A stretch of DNA of 64,000 nucleotides, taken from NCBI GenBank assembly GCA_964035575.1, contig OZ037927.1, positions 1,111,931-1,175,930 on the forward strand, given 5' to 3'. Source of the DNA: Rhynchopus sp. YZ270_cl-10 (taxonomy: Eukaryota > Euglenozoa > Diplonemea > Diplonemida > Diplonemidae). Positions 1 through 11,755 of this stretch are shown here, piece by piece. How positions within the stretch are numbered: position 1 is the first letter of the stretch; each line of letters starts with the position of its first letter. Below the pieces are notes generated by a model. That model had not been told where the DNA came from. It saw nothing but the letters and a program-made list of their open reading frames with translations, and ran no database searches. Both the position numbers and the translations under genes were made by a program.

Positions 1-936
1 AAGTGTCACGTCGTTCACTCACCCAAACCGTGCTCCGCAGCACCACCACCCAACAGGTGATTTTTAGTGTGTGTGGAAGCGTCAACGCATCAAACAACTA
101 CAAGAAGGGGGGGGTGAGGGAACGACAAAGTGACACTTTTTACCATTCCTTTTTAAGGGTACATTTTTAGCACTCTTAGTATGTACCTTCTTTTCGTCAG
201 AAAAGAATGTCTATGAACCAATACCATTCCTTTTTAAGGAACAGAGCAATGTACGGTTCCTGGAACAGCTCCAAGAAAAATGGAGTCGGTGGGCTTAATA
301 GGAAGTTGCCTTTTCCTAAACGCACACACAACTGGCAAAAGAAAAGGGGGAGGTGTCGTCACTCAACCTATATCAGTGAAATACTATTGCTTACCAATGG
401 TACACTCCAATACTCCCCTCTTTATTTGTTTTGTCTTATTTTTGTTATGTCCCATGATGATAGTCTAAAATAAAACAAAATTTTTTCTCGTTAGTACTGA
501 ATATGGCAGCGGCTGTTTACCACAACAGCTGTAATCCAATGAAGTGGGTGTAGATGCAAAAATATACAAAAAAAAGGGCTTTCAACCAAACACATTGAAC
601 ACATACCCCCCCCCCGGGGACTTCCGGCGATTTGTCGACACGAAAAAAAAAGCCATTTTTTCCTCCACACGAAGTGTGTTTAGAAACCAGACAAAAAGAA
701 AGCCAACATTTGCCTTGTTAACGACTTATCCATTTCTTTTTTCACATCATTTCACTGTACGCCAAATCAGGATTTCACCTTTTTGGGCTTGCGTTCAACG
801 AAAATACGTCTTCTTTTCCTTTTATCTGTCAAGATCAGTTGGAGGGTATAATTGTCTGGTTTTCCAATACATTTTCATCTCCCCCCTCCTACACCAGGTA
901 CACTGTCACGAGAGGGCTGTTGTATTTTCAATAACG
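1..936. other. Spacer upstream of the DUF218 gene
   Basis: No convincing gene is visible. An 18-bp direct repeat (TACCATTCCTTTTTAAGG) occurs at 141-158 and 222-239. The last 42 bases before the first gene (895-936) are the 3' part of dispersed repeat SR3 (described at 5312-5425). A pyrimidine-rich stretch ending in CCAG at 895-898 could be a 3' splice or trans-splice acceptor for the first gene. Confidence 0.5.
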
Positions 937-1698
937 ATGCAGCGTCAGACCCGCTTCGCAGCCATCCTATTCGCGTCCTTCCTCTTTGCGGGCTTTCTGT
1001 GGAGCTGGTCCGGTGGTGGCGAGGATGAGGCATACGCAGACACACCCGACGCGGTCATAGTACCTGGAGGCGGGCAAACACCCGATGGACCCCCGGAGCA
1101 TATGAAGCTCCGTCTCGACGGCGCGGCGAAGATTTACACTGAAGCGCCTGCACGACGTAAACCCAAACTTATCTTGCTGTCTGGGGGCACACCACACAAA
1201 CCCAACCACCTTGACGAGCACGGCTTCGACGTTAAGGAATGCGAAACCTCAGCAAAATACCTGATGCAAACCCACGCCATCCCGCCCCACGCTATCCGAG
1301 AGGAAGGCTTCTCGCTGGACACCTTAGGAAACGCCTACTATTCGAGAACGTTGCATTGCGACCCTGCAGGGTTCCGCAACATCGCGATCGTCAATAACAA
1401 CTGGCATATGGAGAGAACGCAGAAAATCTTCAACTGGATCTTTGGATTGACCCCCATCACCGGCAGGCCCTACCATCTCCACTACGTTACAGTGAAGGAA
1501 GGGCTTCCCAAGGATGTGCTTGAGATTCGCCTTCAAAAGGAAGCAGAAGCAGCGCCAGGTGTGAGCAAGCTTGTGGCATCTATGGCCACGTTGAGTGACT
1601 TCCATGAATGGCTGTACACCAAGCATGGGGCCTATAAGACAGAAAGGCTCCAAAAGCCGCGGCAAACAATCGACCCAAAGCTTGCGAAGTCTTATTAA
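937..1698 (+). CDS. DUF218 / YdcF-like membrane-anchored protein
   Basis: 253 residues. The ATG at 937 is chosen because the open frame upstream of it is repeat-derived and non-coding in character. Residues 5-25 form one hydrophobic helix, a signal anchor or signal peptide. The DUF218 fold follows: DAVIVPGGG at 38-46, an ILLSGG strand near 79-84, an acidic/Thr-Asn stretch (EEGFSLDTLGNA, 122-133) and VNNNWHMER near 152-160, matching the order of blocks known in bacterial YdcF/SanA/ElyC-like proteins. Family members act at membranes or cell envelopes. Their biochemical role in eukaryotes is not established, so no reaction is assigned. The gene is intronless. The family assignment is firm; the function is open. 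Confidence 0.8.
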   Translation: MQRQTRFAAILFASFLFAGFLWSWSGGGEDEAYADTPDAVIVPGGGQTPDGPPEHMKLRLDGAAKIYTEAPARRKPKLILLSGGTPHKPNHLDEHGFDVKECETSAKYLMQTHAIPPHAIREEGFSLDTLGNAYYSRTLHCDPAGFRNIAIVNNNWHMERTQKIFNWIFGLTPITGRPYHLHYVTVKEGLPKDVLEIRLQKEAEAAPGVSKLVASMATLSDFHEWLYTKHGAYKTERLQKPRQTIDPKLAKSY

Positions 1699-3033
1699 AA
1701 AAGTGAAGGGGGGGAGAGAGAGTGTAGGGTAGGTACAGTATTGGTTGATTAGTACGATGGTCAGTACAAAAAGGAATGAAGAAGAAAAAACAAAGGAAAT
1801 GGAGATTGCACAAACTGTGGCAACATTAACTCCAACAATTTATCGAAAAAAAAAAAAAAAACAACAACAAATAAAAGCTACTTTCTAGGGTTGAGGATGG
1901 CCTCCGTCCATACCGATTAAGTACAAAGCCTCAGGGCGACATTGTGTACAGATCCTACCTCGGTAGGTGATTGTCGATACTACAACAACGAAAAAGGGCG
2001 ACCTTTGTGTACAATCCTCGGAGAGGGTGATTGTCGAAACTATTTAAAAAAACTGATCAGGACCTGCTGGTCAATGAAGGATATCCTTGGCATTATCCGA
2101 GGAATGGCTGTTGTTTATTTTTGAAATTTGGTTCAACAAAAAACGAACCCATAAAAATGATAGCGCTTTTGAGAGGTGTGTCCAATGCATGCCTTTGCGA
2201 GGGGTTATTTGCACAGATTTTTGCCAGCTTCTTTTTCTTTGAAAAGAATGGAAAAGATCTGCCCATTGTGCTCCCCCCCCTAACCGGTGAGGTCCGTTCA
2301 TTGAAATAGATTTCTTAAGAAGAAAAACCACATTTTTATTTATTCAGTGCTCTGCGTCCGCCGATGAATGGTGAGGCGTTTTTTTTTTTGCACTTTCAAC
2401 TTTTCTTTTCTTAACCATAACACACCCAGCACCCACACGCTGGGGATTTATTCTTTTTTAGCAAACAAAGAAAAAAAAGTGTCCCTCCATCATTTTCCCG
2501 ATATTTTTAAGCCTCTTATTCCTACAATACTTAATATTTGACGACCCTGTATCTCCAGTGATCACACTCATTTGACCAATGAGCGGAAGCGGGTGCAGCG
2601 GAAGCGGGAAGGGCTTCACAACCCCGTTTTGAATGAGGGAATGAACTCTCAACCGAGATGAAGGCGAATCAGGGCTGTCAACCCAACCGGACCCTACATC
2701 ATGCCTAAGTACCCTGTATTCGCAATAATCCCCGTTCATCTGACTGATGAGAGGAAGCGGGAGCAGCACATATCAGATGTAAAACCACGAAATGGATTGT
2801 AGGACTGCATGGGTTGGGGTGTCCACCCCCCGGTACAGCCGTACATTGTATCAAACAACACAAAGCAAATATAACAAAAAACTTCACAAAAAACCCATTC
2901 AACCCCCCCTCACCACAACAGCAACACCCCCCCTCCGTCTCTCCCCACCTCCCCACCTCCAACATCCCCCCCAACGATGCTTGCATGAGACCGTAAAACC
3001 CCCCCTCCCCTTTTTTTTCTTTTTCTTTTTCTT
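1699..3033. other. Spacer with dispersed repeats
   Basis: No gene seen. It contains an SR7 copy (1801-1849), a tandem pair of SR8 units (about 1934-1990 and 1997-2050, sharing GGTGATTGTCGA), an SR2 copy (2346-2402) and a partial SR3 copy (2735-2850). The region directly before the next start codon is a long C/T tract (2998-3033). Confidence 0.5.
2735..2850 (+). repeat. Dispersed repeat SR3, partial copy
   Basis: It starts at AGAGGAAGCGGGAGCAGC, runs through CACGAAATGGATTGTAGG, ACTGCATGGGTTGGGG and the TCCACCCC block, and loses similarity near 2850. A second, diverged start of the same unit lies just upstream at about 2574-2610 (GAGCGGAAGCGGGTGCAG). Confidence 0.6.
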
Positions 3034-5262
3034 ATGACGCATACCGACGGTACAGCACATTACGGACGCACATGGAACGATAGTGACGGCCGTGGCGACA
3101 GCGGTCTGCCTCACGTTCGCGTTGTACAGTGGAACGTCCTTGCGGACACTTTATCGAAGGGGAGCGATGATGAGTACGTAGCGTACGATGCGGAGGGGAT
3201 GGGGGTGCTGCCTGGGCAGCGGTGGGTGGGGTGGGGGGCAGCAGGACCGCCGCAGGACTACCAACGGCCACACCTATTCCGCTGTGCACAGAGGTGGCTG
3301 GCATGGGAGTACCGAGGACCACGCATAGCTGCAGAGCTGCGACGCTTCAATGCAGACATTGTAGCGCTGCAGGAGGTCGACCACTTTGACTACCTCAAAG
3401 CCGAGCTGGCAGGCTACGACGGCGTCTTTGCGAAAAAACCTGGCTACGAGGACGGGGTAGCGCTCCTTTGGAAAGGCCCCTGGAGACGAGGTGCAAGCAA
3501 AGTCTTCCGCTTCTCCCGCGGCGCTCAGGTCGCCATCGCACAACGTCTTCTCCTCCCCTCTGAAGCAAAAGGAGCGGACGGCAGAGCCCGGGTCAAAGCA
3601 TTGGTGGCAGTATCAATGCACCTTAAAGCAGGGTTCAGCGATAAATTCGAGGTGACGCGCGAAACGCAGTTGAGTCTGCTAGCAGAGGCGGTACGGCAGT
3701 TTGCGCAGGGCGATCCGGTTGTGTTGCTGGCAGACCTGAACGCACACCCATCCGATCTCGAGGGGATGCCGGCCCAAGCAGTGCCCATGATTCTCGGAAA
3801 GGGCTACGCTTCTGCCTATGCGGACGGAGGGTTCACAGTGTGGAGTGGGTGGAGCGATGGGGAGGTGCGTGCGGCATTTGACCACATCCTCTTCACGGCA
3901 ACGGACCTCCGGTGCAGACGCAACTATGGCCTTCCCTCGGTTGCAGCAGTAGGGAGTGAGCCGTGTAGGTTGCCGAATCATAGGTACGTAGGGAAGGGGT
4001 GTGTGGGGGGGGAAAGGGTATTTTTACGGAGATGTTAAGATTTTTGGTGGTGTGTGAGGGAATGTCATGTAGCATGTCATATCACCAAAAACCCTTAGTA
4101 ATATGCATCACCGTCGTGTTGTTTTCAATGGCTGGCATCGTACAGTGGGTCAGTCGGAGGGTGCCTGCATTAATAACTTCAATGTGGAGGGCTATATAAA
4201 TGATTTTATTTGATGAGAATGTAAATAAGCGGTAGCGGGGCATCTCAGACGTGAATTATGAAAAATGGATTTTGTGATAAGCATGGTTTTCCCCTCTTCT
4301 TTATTAGGTACACTGCCACGAGAGGGCTTTGTATTTTCAAAGCCAACTATTTCTATTTTTTTTATACCTACAAGCGTAGCTTAAAGGAGAAATAGTTCCT
4401 CAGATACGGTCGCCAATCACCCCTCCAACAGGGTAATTGTGCAATCAACGAAAAAACCTTTTTTTCCCCTTTTACTTACCTATCAGAGTTACTATTTTTG
4501 ACTGATACATGACAGTATTTCCCTCCAATCACATTCCCCATCTCAGGTGGCCTTCTGACCATCTGCCCTTAGCAGCAGACTTGCTGTTGCGACGTGCGGC
4601 ACGTGAGCTGCACCCCGACACGGACGACGTGAACGAGAGCACAGTGACGCTGACGACACCACAGATGAACGCACACCAGCAGGGCCTTGCCATCCTCCCG
4701 GGTGCCTCAGGCGTGCATGTGTGCAAATACTACGTGCAGGGGCTCTGCGCGTACAGCCAGGCGTGCAAGCTGCCCCACTCAGACGGGCGCAGGGGTGAAC
4801 GGTGTTACTTCTTCGACACAGGACAGCAGTGCAGGTATGCTTGAGGGAAGGGCAGAAAAGGGAGCAGGAGAGAAGAGAGAAGAAGCGACACAGCATGTCT
4901 ATGCAAAGATCAAGCATAAAAGAAACCCCCCTCCTCACAGATACGATAATACAAGCGTATTTTCTCCTTTTTTTTCTCCTTCTTTTTCTCCTCTAAAGTT
5001 TCATGGCGAAATCATACTGCTGTACACCTTAATCGTTTTTTTTTTAAAGTTTTTGGATGTTGTTAGTGTACAGAAGAGACCATCTTGTGTGGTGGTATTG
5101 CCGTTATCAGATTACCAAGAAGGAAAGAAAGATTCTTAGAAAATAATAAACTGATTTTTTAATGCACTGTTTTCACCACCACACCACCACAGACACGGCG
5201 ACGGGTGTCACTTCATGCATTCGACTGTAGGTGCACGCGTCCCACAGCGCGTGGCGTACTGA
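3034..5262 (+). CDS. CCR4/nocturnin-type EEP nuclease with two C-terminal CCCH zinc fingers
   Basis: Three exons, 3034-3983, 4547-4834 and 5193-5262, with GT-AG introns; the spliced frame is exactly 435 codons plus stop. The endonuclease/exonuclease/phosphatase fold shows all the expected blocks: VQWNVLADTL (Asn34), ALQEVD (Glu114), SMHLKA (His196), LLADLNAHPSD (Asp234, Asn236), FDHILFT (Asp283) and WPSDHLPLAADL (Asp321-His322). The WNVLADTL form is typical of the CCR4/nocturnin/Angel branch, which removes poly(A) tails or other 3' ends in an Mg-dependent reaction. After the nuclease come two CCCH fingers, Cys376-X7-Cys-X5-Cys-X3-His394 and Cys403-X8-Cys-X5-Cys-X3-His422. The second finger is completed only by splicing exon 2 to exon 3, which strongly supports the model. 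CCCH fingers usually bind AU-rich or other single-stranded RNA, so self-targeting of the nuclease to mRNA is a reasonable inference. Intron 1 holds SR1 and SR3 copies. Confidence 0.82.
4130..4179 (+). repeat. Dispersed repeat SR1 copy in EEP intron 1
   Basis: The best-preserved core of the family: GGCTGGCATCGTACAG, TGGGTCAGTCGGAGG and GTGCCTGCATTAATAAC in order. GGCA and TGCC can close a stem around a GTCAGTCG loop. Other copies: 5936-5985, 18086-18145, 26084-26150, 28784-28847, 32396-32452 and 41773-41830. Confidence 0.75.
4213..4345 (+). repeat. Dispersed repeat SR3 copy in EEP intron 1
   Basis: A diverged but colinear copy: the AAGCGGTAGCGGGGCA block, then AAAAATGGATTTTGTG, then the well-kept 3' end GGTACACTGCCACGAGAGGG followed by CTTTGTATTTTCAA (to 4345). 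The middle C-rich block is degraded. Confidence 0.55.
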
Positions 5263-5311
5263 CATCGTTCTTACAAAGCAGCACATCGGTCCGGTTCAGA
5301 TCTAAACCACC

Positions 5312-5425
5312 GAAAATGGATTGTAGGACTGCATGGGTTTGGGGGGGGTCCACCCCACGGTGCACCTGGTCCTACCTTAAGGTACACTGTTCACGAGAGG
5401 ACTGTGTTGTATTTCAAGTCAAATT
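5312..5425 (+). repeat. Dispersed repeat SR3, reference copy
   Basis: Order of blocks: AAAATGGATTGTAGGACTGC, ATGGGTTTGGGGGG, TCCACCCCACGGTGCACC, TACCTTAAGGTACACTG, then TTCACGAGAGGACTG and TTGTATTTCAAG. The GGGG/CCCC blocks and CCTTAAGG can pair, so the transcript would be structured. Near-identical order is seen at 30222-30345. Confidence 0.7.
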
Positions 5426-6277
5426 GATTGCTGCACGGTTTTTATGGGTGTAACGATGTGAAACGTGTGTGTCAAATAGAGATAAAATAGCAATTTTTTT
5501 TTTTTGTAACGAAAAAGGGGATCGAAAAAAAACCGTTGACCTGAATAAAAAAACAAAACAAAAATAAAGCCAGATAGATAAGTAAAAGCGTGTCTCCTCG
5601 ATGCTCTTGTGCTTAAATACAGAAAAGTTTTCAAAAAAAAGAAGAAAAAATGCGACAAAAAAAAGTCGAACAAAAAACGGGAGGGGGTGTGTACGGGGAG
5701 GGAGGGGAAATATGGGGAGGCAAAAAGTAGGAAGGGGGTTGCGAGGCAAGACACCCTGTTCCCATCCCCCCTGCCCATCATTTCCCCGCCCAACCAACTA
5801 TCCCTTTCCCTCTGCAACGTTATAGTGAAAAAAATACAAAAACAAAAACAAAAACAAAAAAACAAAAAAACAAAAAAAAGCAAAAATGCGTATCCTAACC
5901 TTCGGGTGGCATGTAGTGTTTTGTGCATCCAGGGGGCTGGCATCGTGTGAGCGTCAGTCGAGAGAGGGGGTGTGTGCCTGCATCCATATCTGGTGTTAGG
6001 GAGTAGGCAAGAAGGGAGGAGAAAAGGCCCGACCCTCTCTTTTTTGGTGCGGTGATTGCCGATACAGTGCAGTGTAATAGCTTCGTATAACCAGGCTTGG
6101 GGAAATTTTTGGGATTAAAGTGGGGTGGTGTTTTGTTGCTGATACAAGAAAAGAAAAAATTCCACCTTCACAGTCCACAAACCCCTTCTACATTCAGTAG
6201 GGGTGGCTAGCGAACCCCCCCAAACAAAGGCCGCGCCCTAGGCAAAAAAAATATTGGCCTTTTTTTTTATATTTTCT

Positions 6278-6318
6278 ATTATACCATCTATTCAGTAGAA
6301 TAGTCAGTATATGAAACA
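6278..6318 (+). repeat. Dispersed repeat SR6 copy
   Basis: The 40-bp unit (ATTATACCATCTATTCAG, then TAGAATAGTCAGTATATG) recurs at 11373-11412 with two substitutions. CTATTC and GAATAG form a small hairpin. Confidence 0.7.
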
Positions 6319-6559
6319 ATTATATTTTTATTTGAGCAAAATCATCCCAAGCCTTGAAAAACGAAGCTATTGCACTGATACAACAACAACAATAACAAAA
6401 AAGTTTCTCTCACTCAATAGACTCTTTTTTTAAAATTCATATTCTCCCAAAATCGTTCTGTTCGTTTGGTTGGCTGGTCATGTGAGGGCTTTTGTATTTT
6501 CAATTTGCATTTTGCATTTTGCTCCGGACTCATATCTATCATGCAGACTTAAAGTCATC

Positions 6560-6655
6560 CTTTGTAGGACTGCATGGTTGGTCCACCCCGGTACAGCCGG
6601 TCATTTGTACCAAGGTACACTGTTCACGAGCGGGCTTTTGTATTTCAAATCATTT
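6560..6655 (+). repeat. Dispersed repeat SR3 copy upstream of VPS39-like gene
   Basis: Blocks TTTGTAGGACTGCATGG, GGTCCACCCCGGTACAG, CCAAGGTACACTGTTCACG and AGCGGGCTTTTGTATTTC follow in the same order as the reference copy. The copy ends about 120 bases before the gene's ATG, inside the probable 5' UTR. Confidence 0.65.
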
Positions 6656-6777
6656 CCACACACCATATACACCATACACACACCCCCCCAGGGACGATAC
6701 AATCGTCACCAATAAAACAACGGTTTAACGACAAAACAGAACCCTTTTGCTTTGTATACAAAAGCCACGCAGGTACA

Positions 6778-9700
6778 ATGGTGCACACTACGTTCCGCCT
6801 GCGGAAGCTTGACAAGGTCAAGAACATGACATCCATCGCTAATGTCGGGTCGTCACGTGTCGTGGTCGGCATGAACGACGGCTGCGTGAGCATGTTCCAC
6901 ATCAGCCCTGAGAAGGAGAAGATGCTGTCCCCTGCATGCTTCTACAAGCCGTCAGGAAAGGTCGGGAAGAGCCCTATTGTGCAGTTGATTCCTTTGCCCG
7001 AGCTGAACCTGCTGCTTGCTTTGGTGGAAGGGAGCGGTGCCATCCTGCAGTTCCAACTGTCCCCTGACTTGGTGCTGAAGAAGGAGGTCCGCAGCGTGAC
7101 CTCTGTGACCTGCATGGCGGCGAAGAAGGAGCGCGACAAATACTACGTGATCGCAGCACGCAAGCAGAAGATCTACGTCCTCGAATACCGCGACCAGGAG
7201 TTCACCCCGCGCAAGGAGCTGTTAATGCCAGGCGACGCCCCGCGCAGCATCGTGTGGAACGACTACGGGCTGTTCGTTGGGTTCAAGCGGGAGTCCCTCT
7301 GGATGAGTGTCTCCAACGCACAGAATAAAAAGGACCTAGCGTTCTCATCGCCATGCATGGTGTCGATGCCCGTCACAGACGAGGTGCTGCTGCTGCGCGA
7401 CCGTGAGGGTGTTACGCTCAACACCGAGGCAGAGCCGTCCCGCACGGTGCGTCTGCAGTTCTCCCAACCTCCACACGCCTTTGCTTATTCTTACCCCTTC
7501 ATTATTGGTCTTACAGAACGTGGTCTTGAGATCCGTGCGTTTCCACCAGAGCGTGTGTCTCGCAACAGTGATGTGGCGTGCCAGGACATCCCAATGGAGA
7601 CGCCGAAGATGACGTCCTTGCCTGCGTTCTGTGATTTAGATGAGGCGGGTGCGTTGCGTGGGTGTATTAGGAGGTCGTCGGAGCCTGAGAAGCATGCGGG
7701 TGGTGGGGCGCCTAGTGGAGGCAGGTTTGCGCAGACAGCACCCGTGCTGCCTACACAGCGTGAGCGTGAGGAGGCGGCGGTGCGTACCCCGCAGGCGCCG
7801 ATCTTTGTGATGACAGCGTCGCATAATGGGCTGTACTGCTTGGAGCCTGTGGCCTTCCCAGCGCAGGTGGAGGAGCTGATGGCGTCGCGAGACTACGAGG
7901 CAGCGTTGGTGCTGTCGTCGCTGCTGACGCCTGCGGATGTTTCGGATGAGTGTCTGAAGCGGGTTCTCGTGCAGCATGGCTTCCATCTCTTCACAGCGAA
8001 GCAGTTTCAGAAGGCGATGCGGCAGTTCAAGCTGTCGCAGATCGACCCACGCATCATCATCAAGATGTTCAAGATGCTGCCACCCTATGTAGACCAGAAG
8101 TGGTCCGCAGACCCTGAAGACGAAGAAAGCCTGGAAGCAGCACGCAGCGTCGCCTTGGCCGAGGTCTCCGACAAATTCGCGGCAGCGGAGCACCTCAAAT
8201 CGCTTCTGATTGACATCCGCTCGTCGTACACGATCAACACCCGCGACGACCTTGTCAAGCTCGATATGTCCGATATGGGGATGAAGATGGCGTCCGTCGA
8301 TACTGCGCTCCTGCACTGCCTCTATTTGCGTTCCGAAGACGACGTCACACCCTTCCTCGAAAAACCCAACAAATGCGTTCTCGAGGACTGCGAGAAAATC
8401 CTACGCCAGCACCCTCCACGCTATGTGGACATTGTCGCACTCTACAAAAGCAAAGGCCTAGACCGGCGTGCTCTAGTCCTCCTGCGCTCCCTTGGGGTCT
8501 CAGGAGGATACAACTTCTCCGAAAGCCATAAGGACCCTGTCCTGAAGGACCGTGACCTCTCCCAGGATGAACGGAAGAACAAAGAGCTCGGCCTTTCCGG
8601 GACGATCCACTATCTGCAGCGTCTCAACGGGGCGGACGACACACACCGCGACCTGATCCTGGAGTTCTCCTCCTGGGTTCTGCAGAGCAAGGAGCCCACC
8701 ATTGCGAAGAAGCTTTCAATCTTCACACACCCTGTTCAGCAACCTCTGCCAAGCGGCAGTGCGTCCCCTACACGACAGGGCCCTATTGGCCCCAAGGTTG
8801 TGCTGGACCACTTGAAGAAGCTTCTGCCCAAGGAGGCCGAGATGCATATGCTATTCCTGGAAACAATGCTGAACGACCCTAAGCTCGCGAACCTTCATGA
8901 GTGCAGGCAGAACCCTGTACACGAGGCGCTTATTCATGCGTACATCGAGCGTAGTCAGGTTTTGCATACACAGAGGCAGAAGCTTGAAGGGGCGTCTGAC
9001 GGTGCCTCGCAGACGACACTTCGCGCAGTGTTGCAGGAGATTAAGGATGTGGGGTTGCGTCTGCAGAAGTTTCTGAGAACGTCTGATTTGTATTCTGTGG
9101 AGATGATGAAGAAGACGTTTGCTGACGCGGCGCATGCAGCGCTGTTCAACCGCGAGCTTGCAATCATCTACAGCAGGCTGGAGCAGCACGACCAGGCGCT
9201 CTTCATCCTTGCCCACCGTCTCGACTCCTTCGATGAGTGTCTCCGCTACTGCGATGCGGAGTCGCGCGAACGTCCACTAGACGGCGACTACGAAGCGGTG
9301 CTTGGGAAGAACATCTCGAAGGGACGCTTGAAGCGCTTCGACCTGCACTCCACGCTGTTCTCGCTGCTGCTCAACCCGCCCTCGGGGATGGGCGCAACAC
9401 CCAAACGCGACGCGGCCCTGCAGCTGCTGAACATCCACGCAGACAAGATCAACTGCCTAGAGGCGATCAAGCAGCTCCCTCCCGACACTCCGATCCAGGA
9501 GCTTTCGAAGTGGCTGGCGAAGGTGATGAAGGACGGCTCCTTGCGTCAGCGTGAAACACGTCTCTACATGAACATCAGCAAGAGCGAGCACCAGCAGGTC
9601 GCCGTCGAGCGTGCGCAACGCCAGAAGGACTGCTTCGAGATCCGCCCCGACACCATCTGCCCTGTCTGCAGGTCCAAGATCGGTGGCAACTCATATGTCG

Positions 9701-10076
9701 CGTACTACCCAAACAAGGTATGTTGTTTTGGTCAAAAACCTTTTGAGTGTTTTCTGGATTTTTCTTTTCCCCATGAAGATACCTTCATTTGACCACAAAG
9801 CGGAAAAATCCCAGACGTTTTTTCACGTCTTCACAGCGGAAACTGGCCACCATTTACTGTACACATGCCAACCTCACAATACACCCACCCTATGAGCTAT
9901 ATCCCAAATGCTATAAATAACACACACTCTGTTACATCAAACACAAAAAAACACCTTCACAGACACTTGTACACGAGATCTGCGCCACCAAGGCTGGTGG
10001 TTCCATGGCGGTGTGCCCGATCACCCAACGTACGTTCTCCGCACTTGACGACTTGGACGACAAGAACGACGACTAG
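6778..10076 (+). CDS. VPS39: VPS39/Vam6-like HOPS-CORVET tethering subunit
   Basis: Two exons (6778-9717 and 9963-10076; intron 245 nt, GT-AG) give 1017 residues. The N-terminal third looks like a citron-homology (CNH) beta-propeller: a VVVGMNDGCVSMF blade, YYVIAARKQKIYVLEY and YPFIIGLTERGLEIRAF are its typical strands. The rest is alpha-helical with clathrin-heavy-chain-type repeats, including TIHYLQRLNG, LILEFSSWVL, VLDHLKKLLP and ALIHAYIERSQ, which match the order in Vam6/Vps39. The C-terminal finger CPVCRSKIGG...VAYYPNK is completed by exon 2 as LVHEICATK...CP; this 'YPN...VH..C' form is Vps39-type rather than the classical RING of Vps11/18/41. By family knowledge it tethers endosome/lysosome membranes through Rab7 and nucleates HOPS. 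The ATG at 6778 is the first one in frame before the propeller. TGFBRAP1/Vps3 is the main alternative. Confidence 0.78.
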
Positions 10077-10628
10077 GCACATTGCCGTCCGCACCTCCCT
10101 GGACACAGCGCTTCCGCTCTGAGGAACTGCCCACACTACTGCCTCCACGCACACACACACACATAAGGCTTTGTTGCGCACGGGGTGACCTTCCTCCCGC
10201 TACCTAAGCCACATCGCTGCTTCATCGCACAATGGCTAGGTGGGTTCGTATGTAGAGTGTGTGTTCTGGGCTCTGGAGCAGCTGTACTGTTATGTGTATT
10301 ATGTATCATGATGGGCAATTATCACAATACAGCCAACCACTACTGGGAGGGGCACATGGTCTAGGGGTTTGAACAGCTGTTTTATTATTGAGTTATTGAG
10401 TTGCGTCGTTCTCTCTCGCAAAAGGGTGTTCTTTGCTGTGTTGTGTGCACAGTGGCCTTTGCTACCCATACGGTATCAAAGCAAAGCAAGCAAGCTTTTT
10501 CCTTTTGTAGTTACTTCACACACTGTTTGATACCATTTTCCTTTTTTTTTTTTGTTACCACGGTAAGGCCACCGTATTGGGTTGGGTGGGGGTGCGGGGG
10601 TGGGGGTGCATTTAGTTCACATTGATGT

Positions 10629-10655
10629 GTACGATGAGTGGTACACTCATCGTAC
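10629..10655. repeat. Perfect 12-bp inverted repeat with 3-nt loop
   Basis: GTACGATGAGTG, loop GTA, then CACTCATCGTAC. It forms a perfect hairpin on either strand. The position is between genes, about 550 bases downstream of the VPS39-like stop. No T-run follows directly. Confidence 0.8.
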
Positions 10656-11700
10656 GAGATTGATACTTCGGGATAATATAGTATATGCGTACATTGCCGT
10701 GCAAAAATAAACCGTGTGTGTTGTGATGTGTAGTGACGCCCAGTGAGGGGGTAATTCTTGCGCAGAATAACGCCCTTTTGTGTAGTGTGACTGTGCCTGC
10801 TGTTGGGTTCTGTGTCTCGACTTTTCCTCCTCTTCTTCCCTCTTCAACTCTTCAGCCCTTTTGCCGAAAAGATTGCTGCTTTTCTCGACGACTTCTACCC
10901 TTTTTTGGGCACAAAAAAACTAGCTAAAAAAACCACAACAGCCGTATCAATGTGTGATACACATGGACGTCCTGCTGCCGTGTCTTTTAACACAAAAAAT
11001 AAAGCAAACAACCCGCAGCAAAAACCCTGACAACGAGAGAACGAGAGGACCTTTTTTTTAAAAGCCGTGTATTTTTTTTTGCCTAACGTTTATGTGTTAT
11101 TTCCCCTCCTCCTCTCTTTTGCCTCGTCTTTCTGTTTCATTTCAAGCTTTGTTATGGTGTGTTAGGGCTGGGGGTGAATGGAGTGGGTCCTTTTGGATTG
11201 GGGCAAAGGGGCTAAGGGCTAAGGGCTGTGGTATACCTTTTTCACTGTAACCTACCATGGTAGGCGTGACGCTGACTACACGGTAATTATTGGTAGCCGC
11301 GTCACTGGTACTGCCTCTTGCTTAGTTTTGTTGTTGTGCTACTTAGCGGGGTACCTTTTTTCATTTAGGTGTATTATACCTTCTATTCAGTAGAATAGTT
11401 AGTATATGAAACCATTTAGGTGGCTAGACATAGAGAGGCTCGGGCTCACCTTACAGTTTTCTTTTTTCTTTTTTGAGGTGCATTTTCCCCCCCTTTTTGT
11501 TATAGATGTGTGTGGGAGAGAAGAGGAGAGAACACGCTCTAATATTAGCAAAAAACAATAATGTCCCTCACTTTGATTGACACAACAGCCACCTGCCAAC
11601 TCATAAGAAGTTTACTGCAAAGAAAAAAAAAGTTCAGATTTCTTTAGCCGGCAAAAACAATGAACAAACGAAGCCATAACGAAACCAAAAAAAAAATATT

Positions 11701-11755
11701 ATAGTGGAGTTCATCCTCGGGGGTGTCTACACTAATACAAACCAAGTTTTCAAAA
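11701..11755 (+). repeat. Dispersed repeat SR5 copy
   Basis: The unit AGTGGAGTTCATCCTCGG then GTGTCTACACTAATACAA and CCAAGTTTTCAAA. Other copies: 25624-25680, 32697-32722 (5' half only) and 40450-40501. The SR5 3' end is always followed by an A-rich run. Confidence 0.7.

Larger units (their letters stand above)
5263..6777. other. Spacer upstream of VPS39-like gene
   Basis: No gene seen. Contents: an SR3 copy (5312-5425), an A-rich tract with an AAACA motif (5827-5885), a decayed SR1 (5936-5985), an SR8-like block (6047-6075), an SR6 copy (6278-6318), an SR3 tail (6474-6510) and a further SR3 copy (6560-6655). The last 120 bases before the next ATG are CA-rich, with AG at 6772-6773. Confidence 0.5.

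Noticed and set aside
207-473. Short open frame of 88 codons on +
   Set aside because: Repeat-containing spacer (18-bp direct repeat), no family match, low-complexity composition.
544-936. N-terminal extension of the DUF218 frame
   Set aside because: Begins at GTG, not ATG, and covers spacer plus an SR3 repeat; the signal-anchor start at 937 is natural.
4130-4179. SR1 as a tRNA-derived SINE head
   Set aside because: No cloverleaf and no clear A/B box pair could be drawn; kept only as a dispersed repeat.
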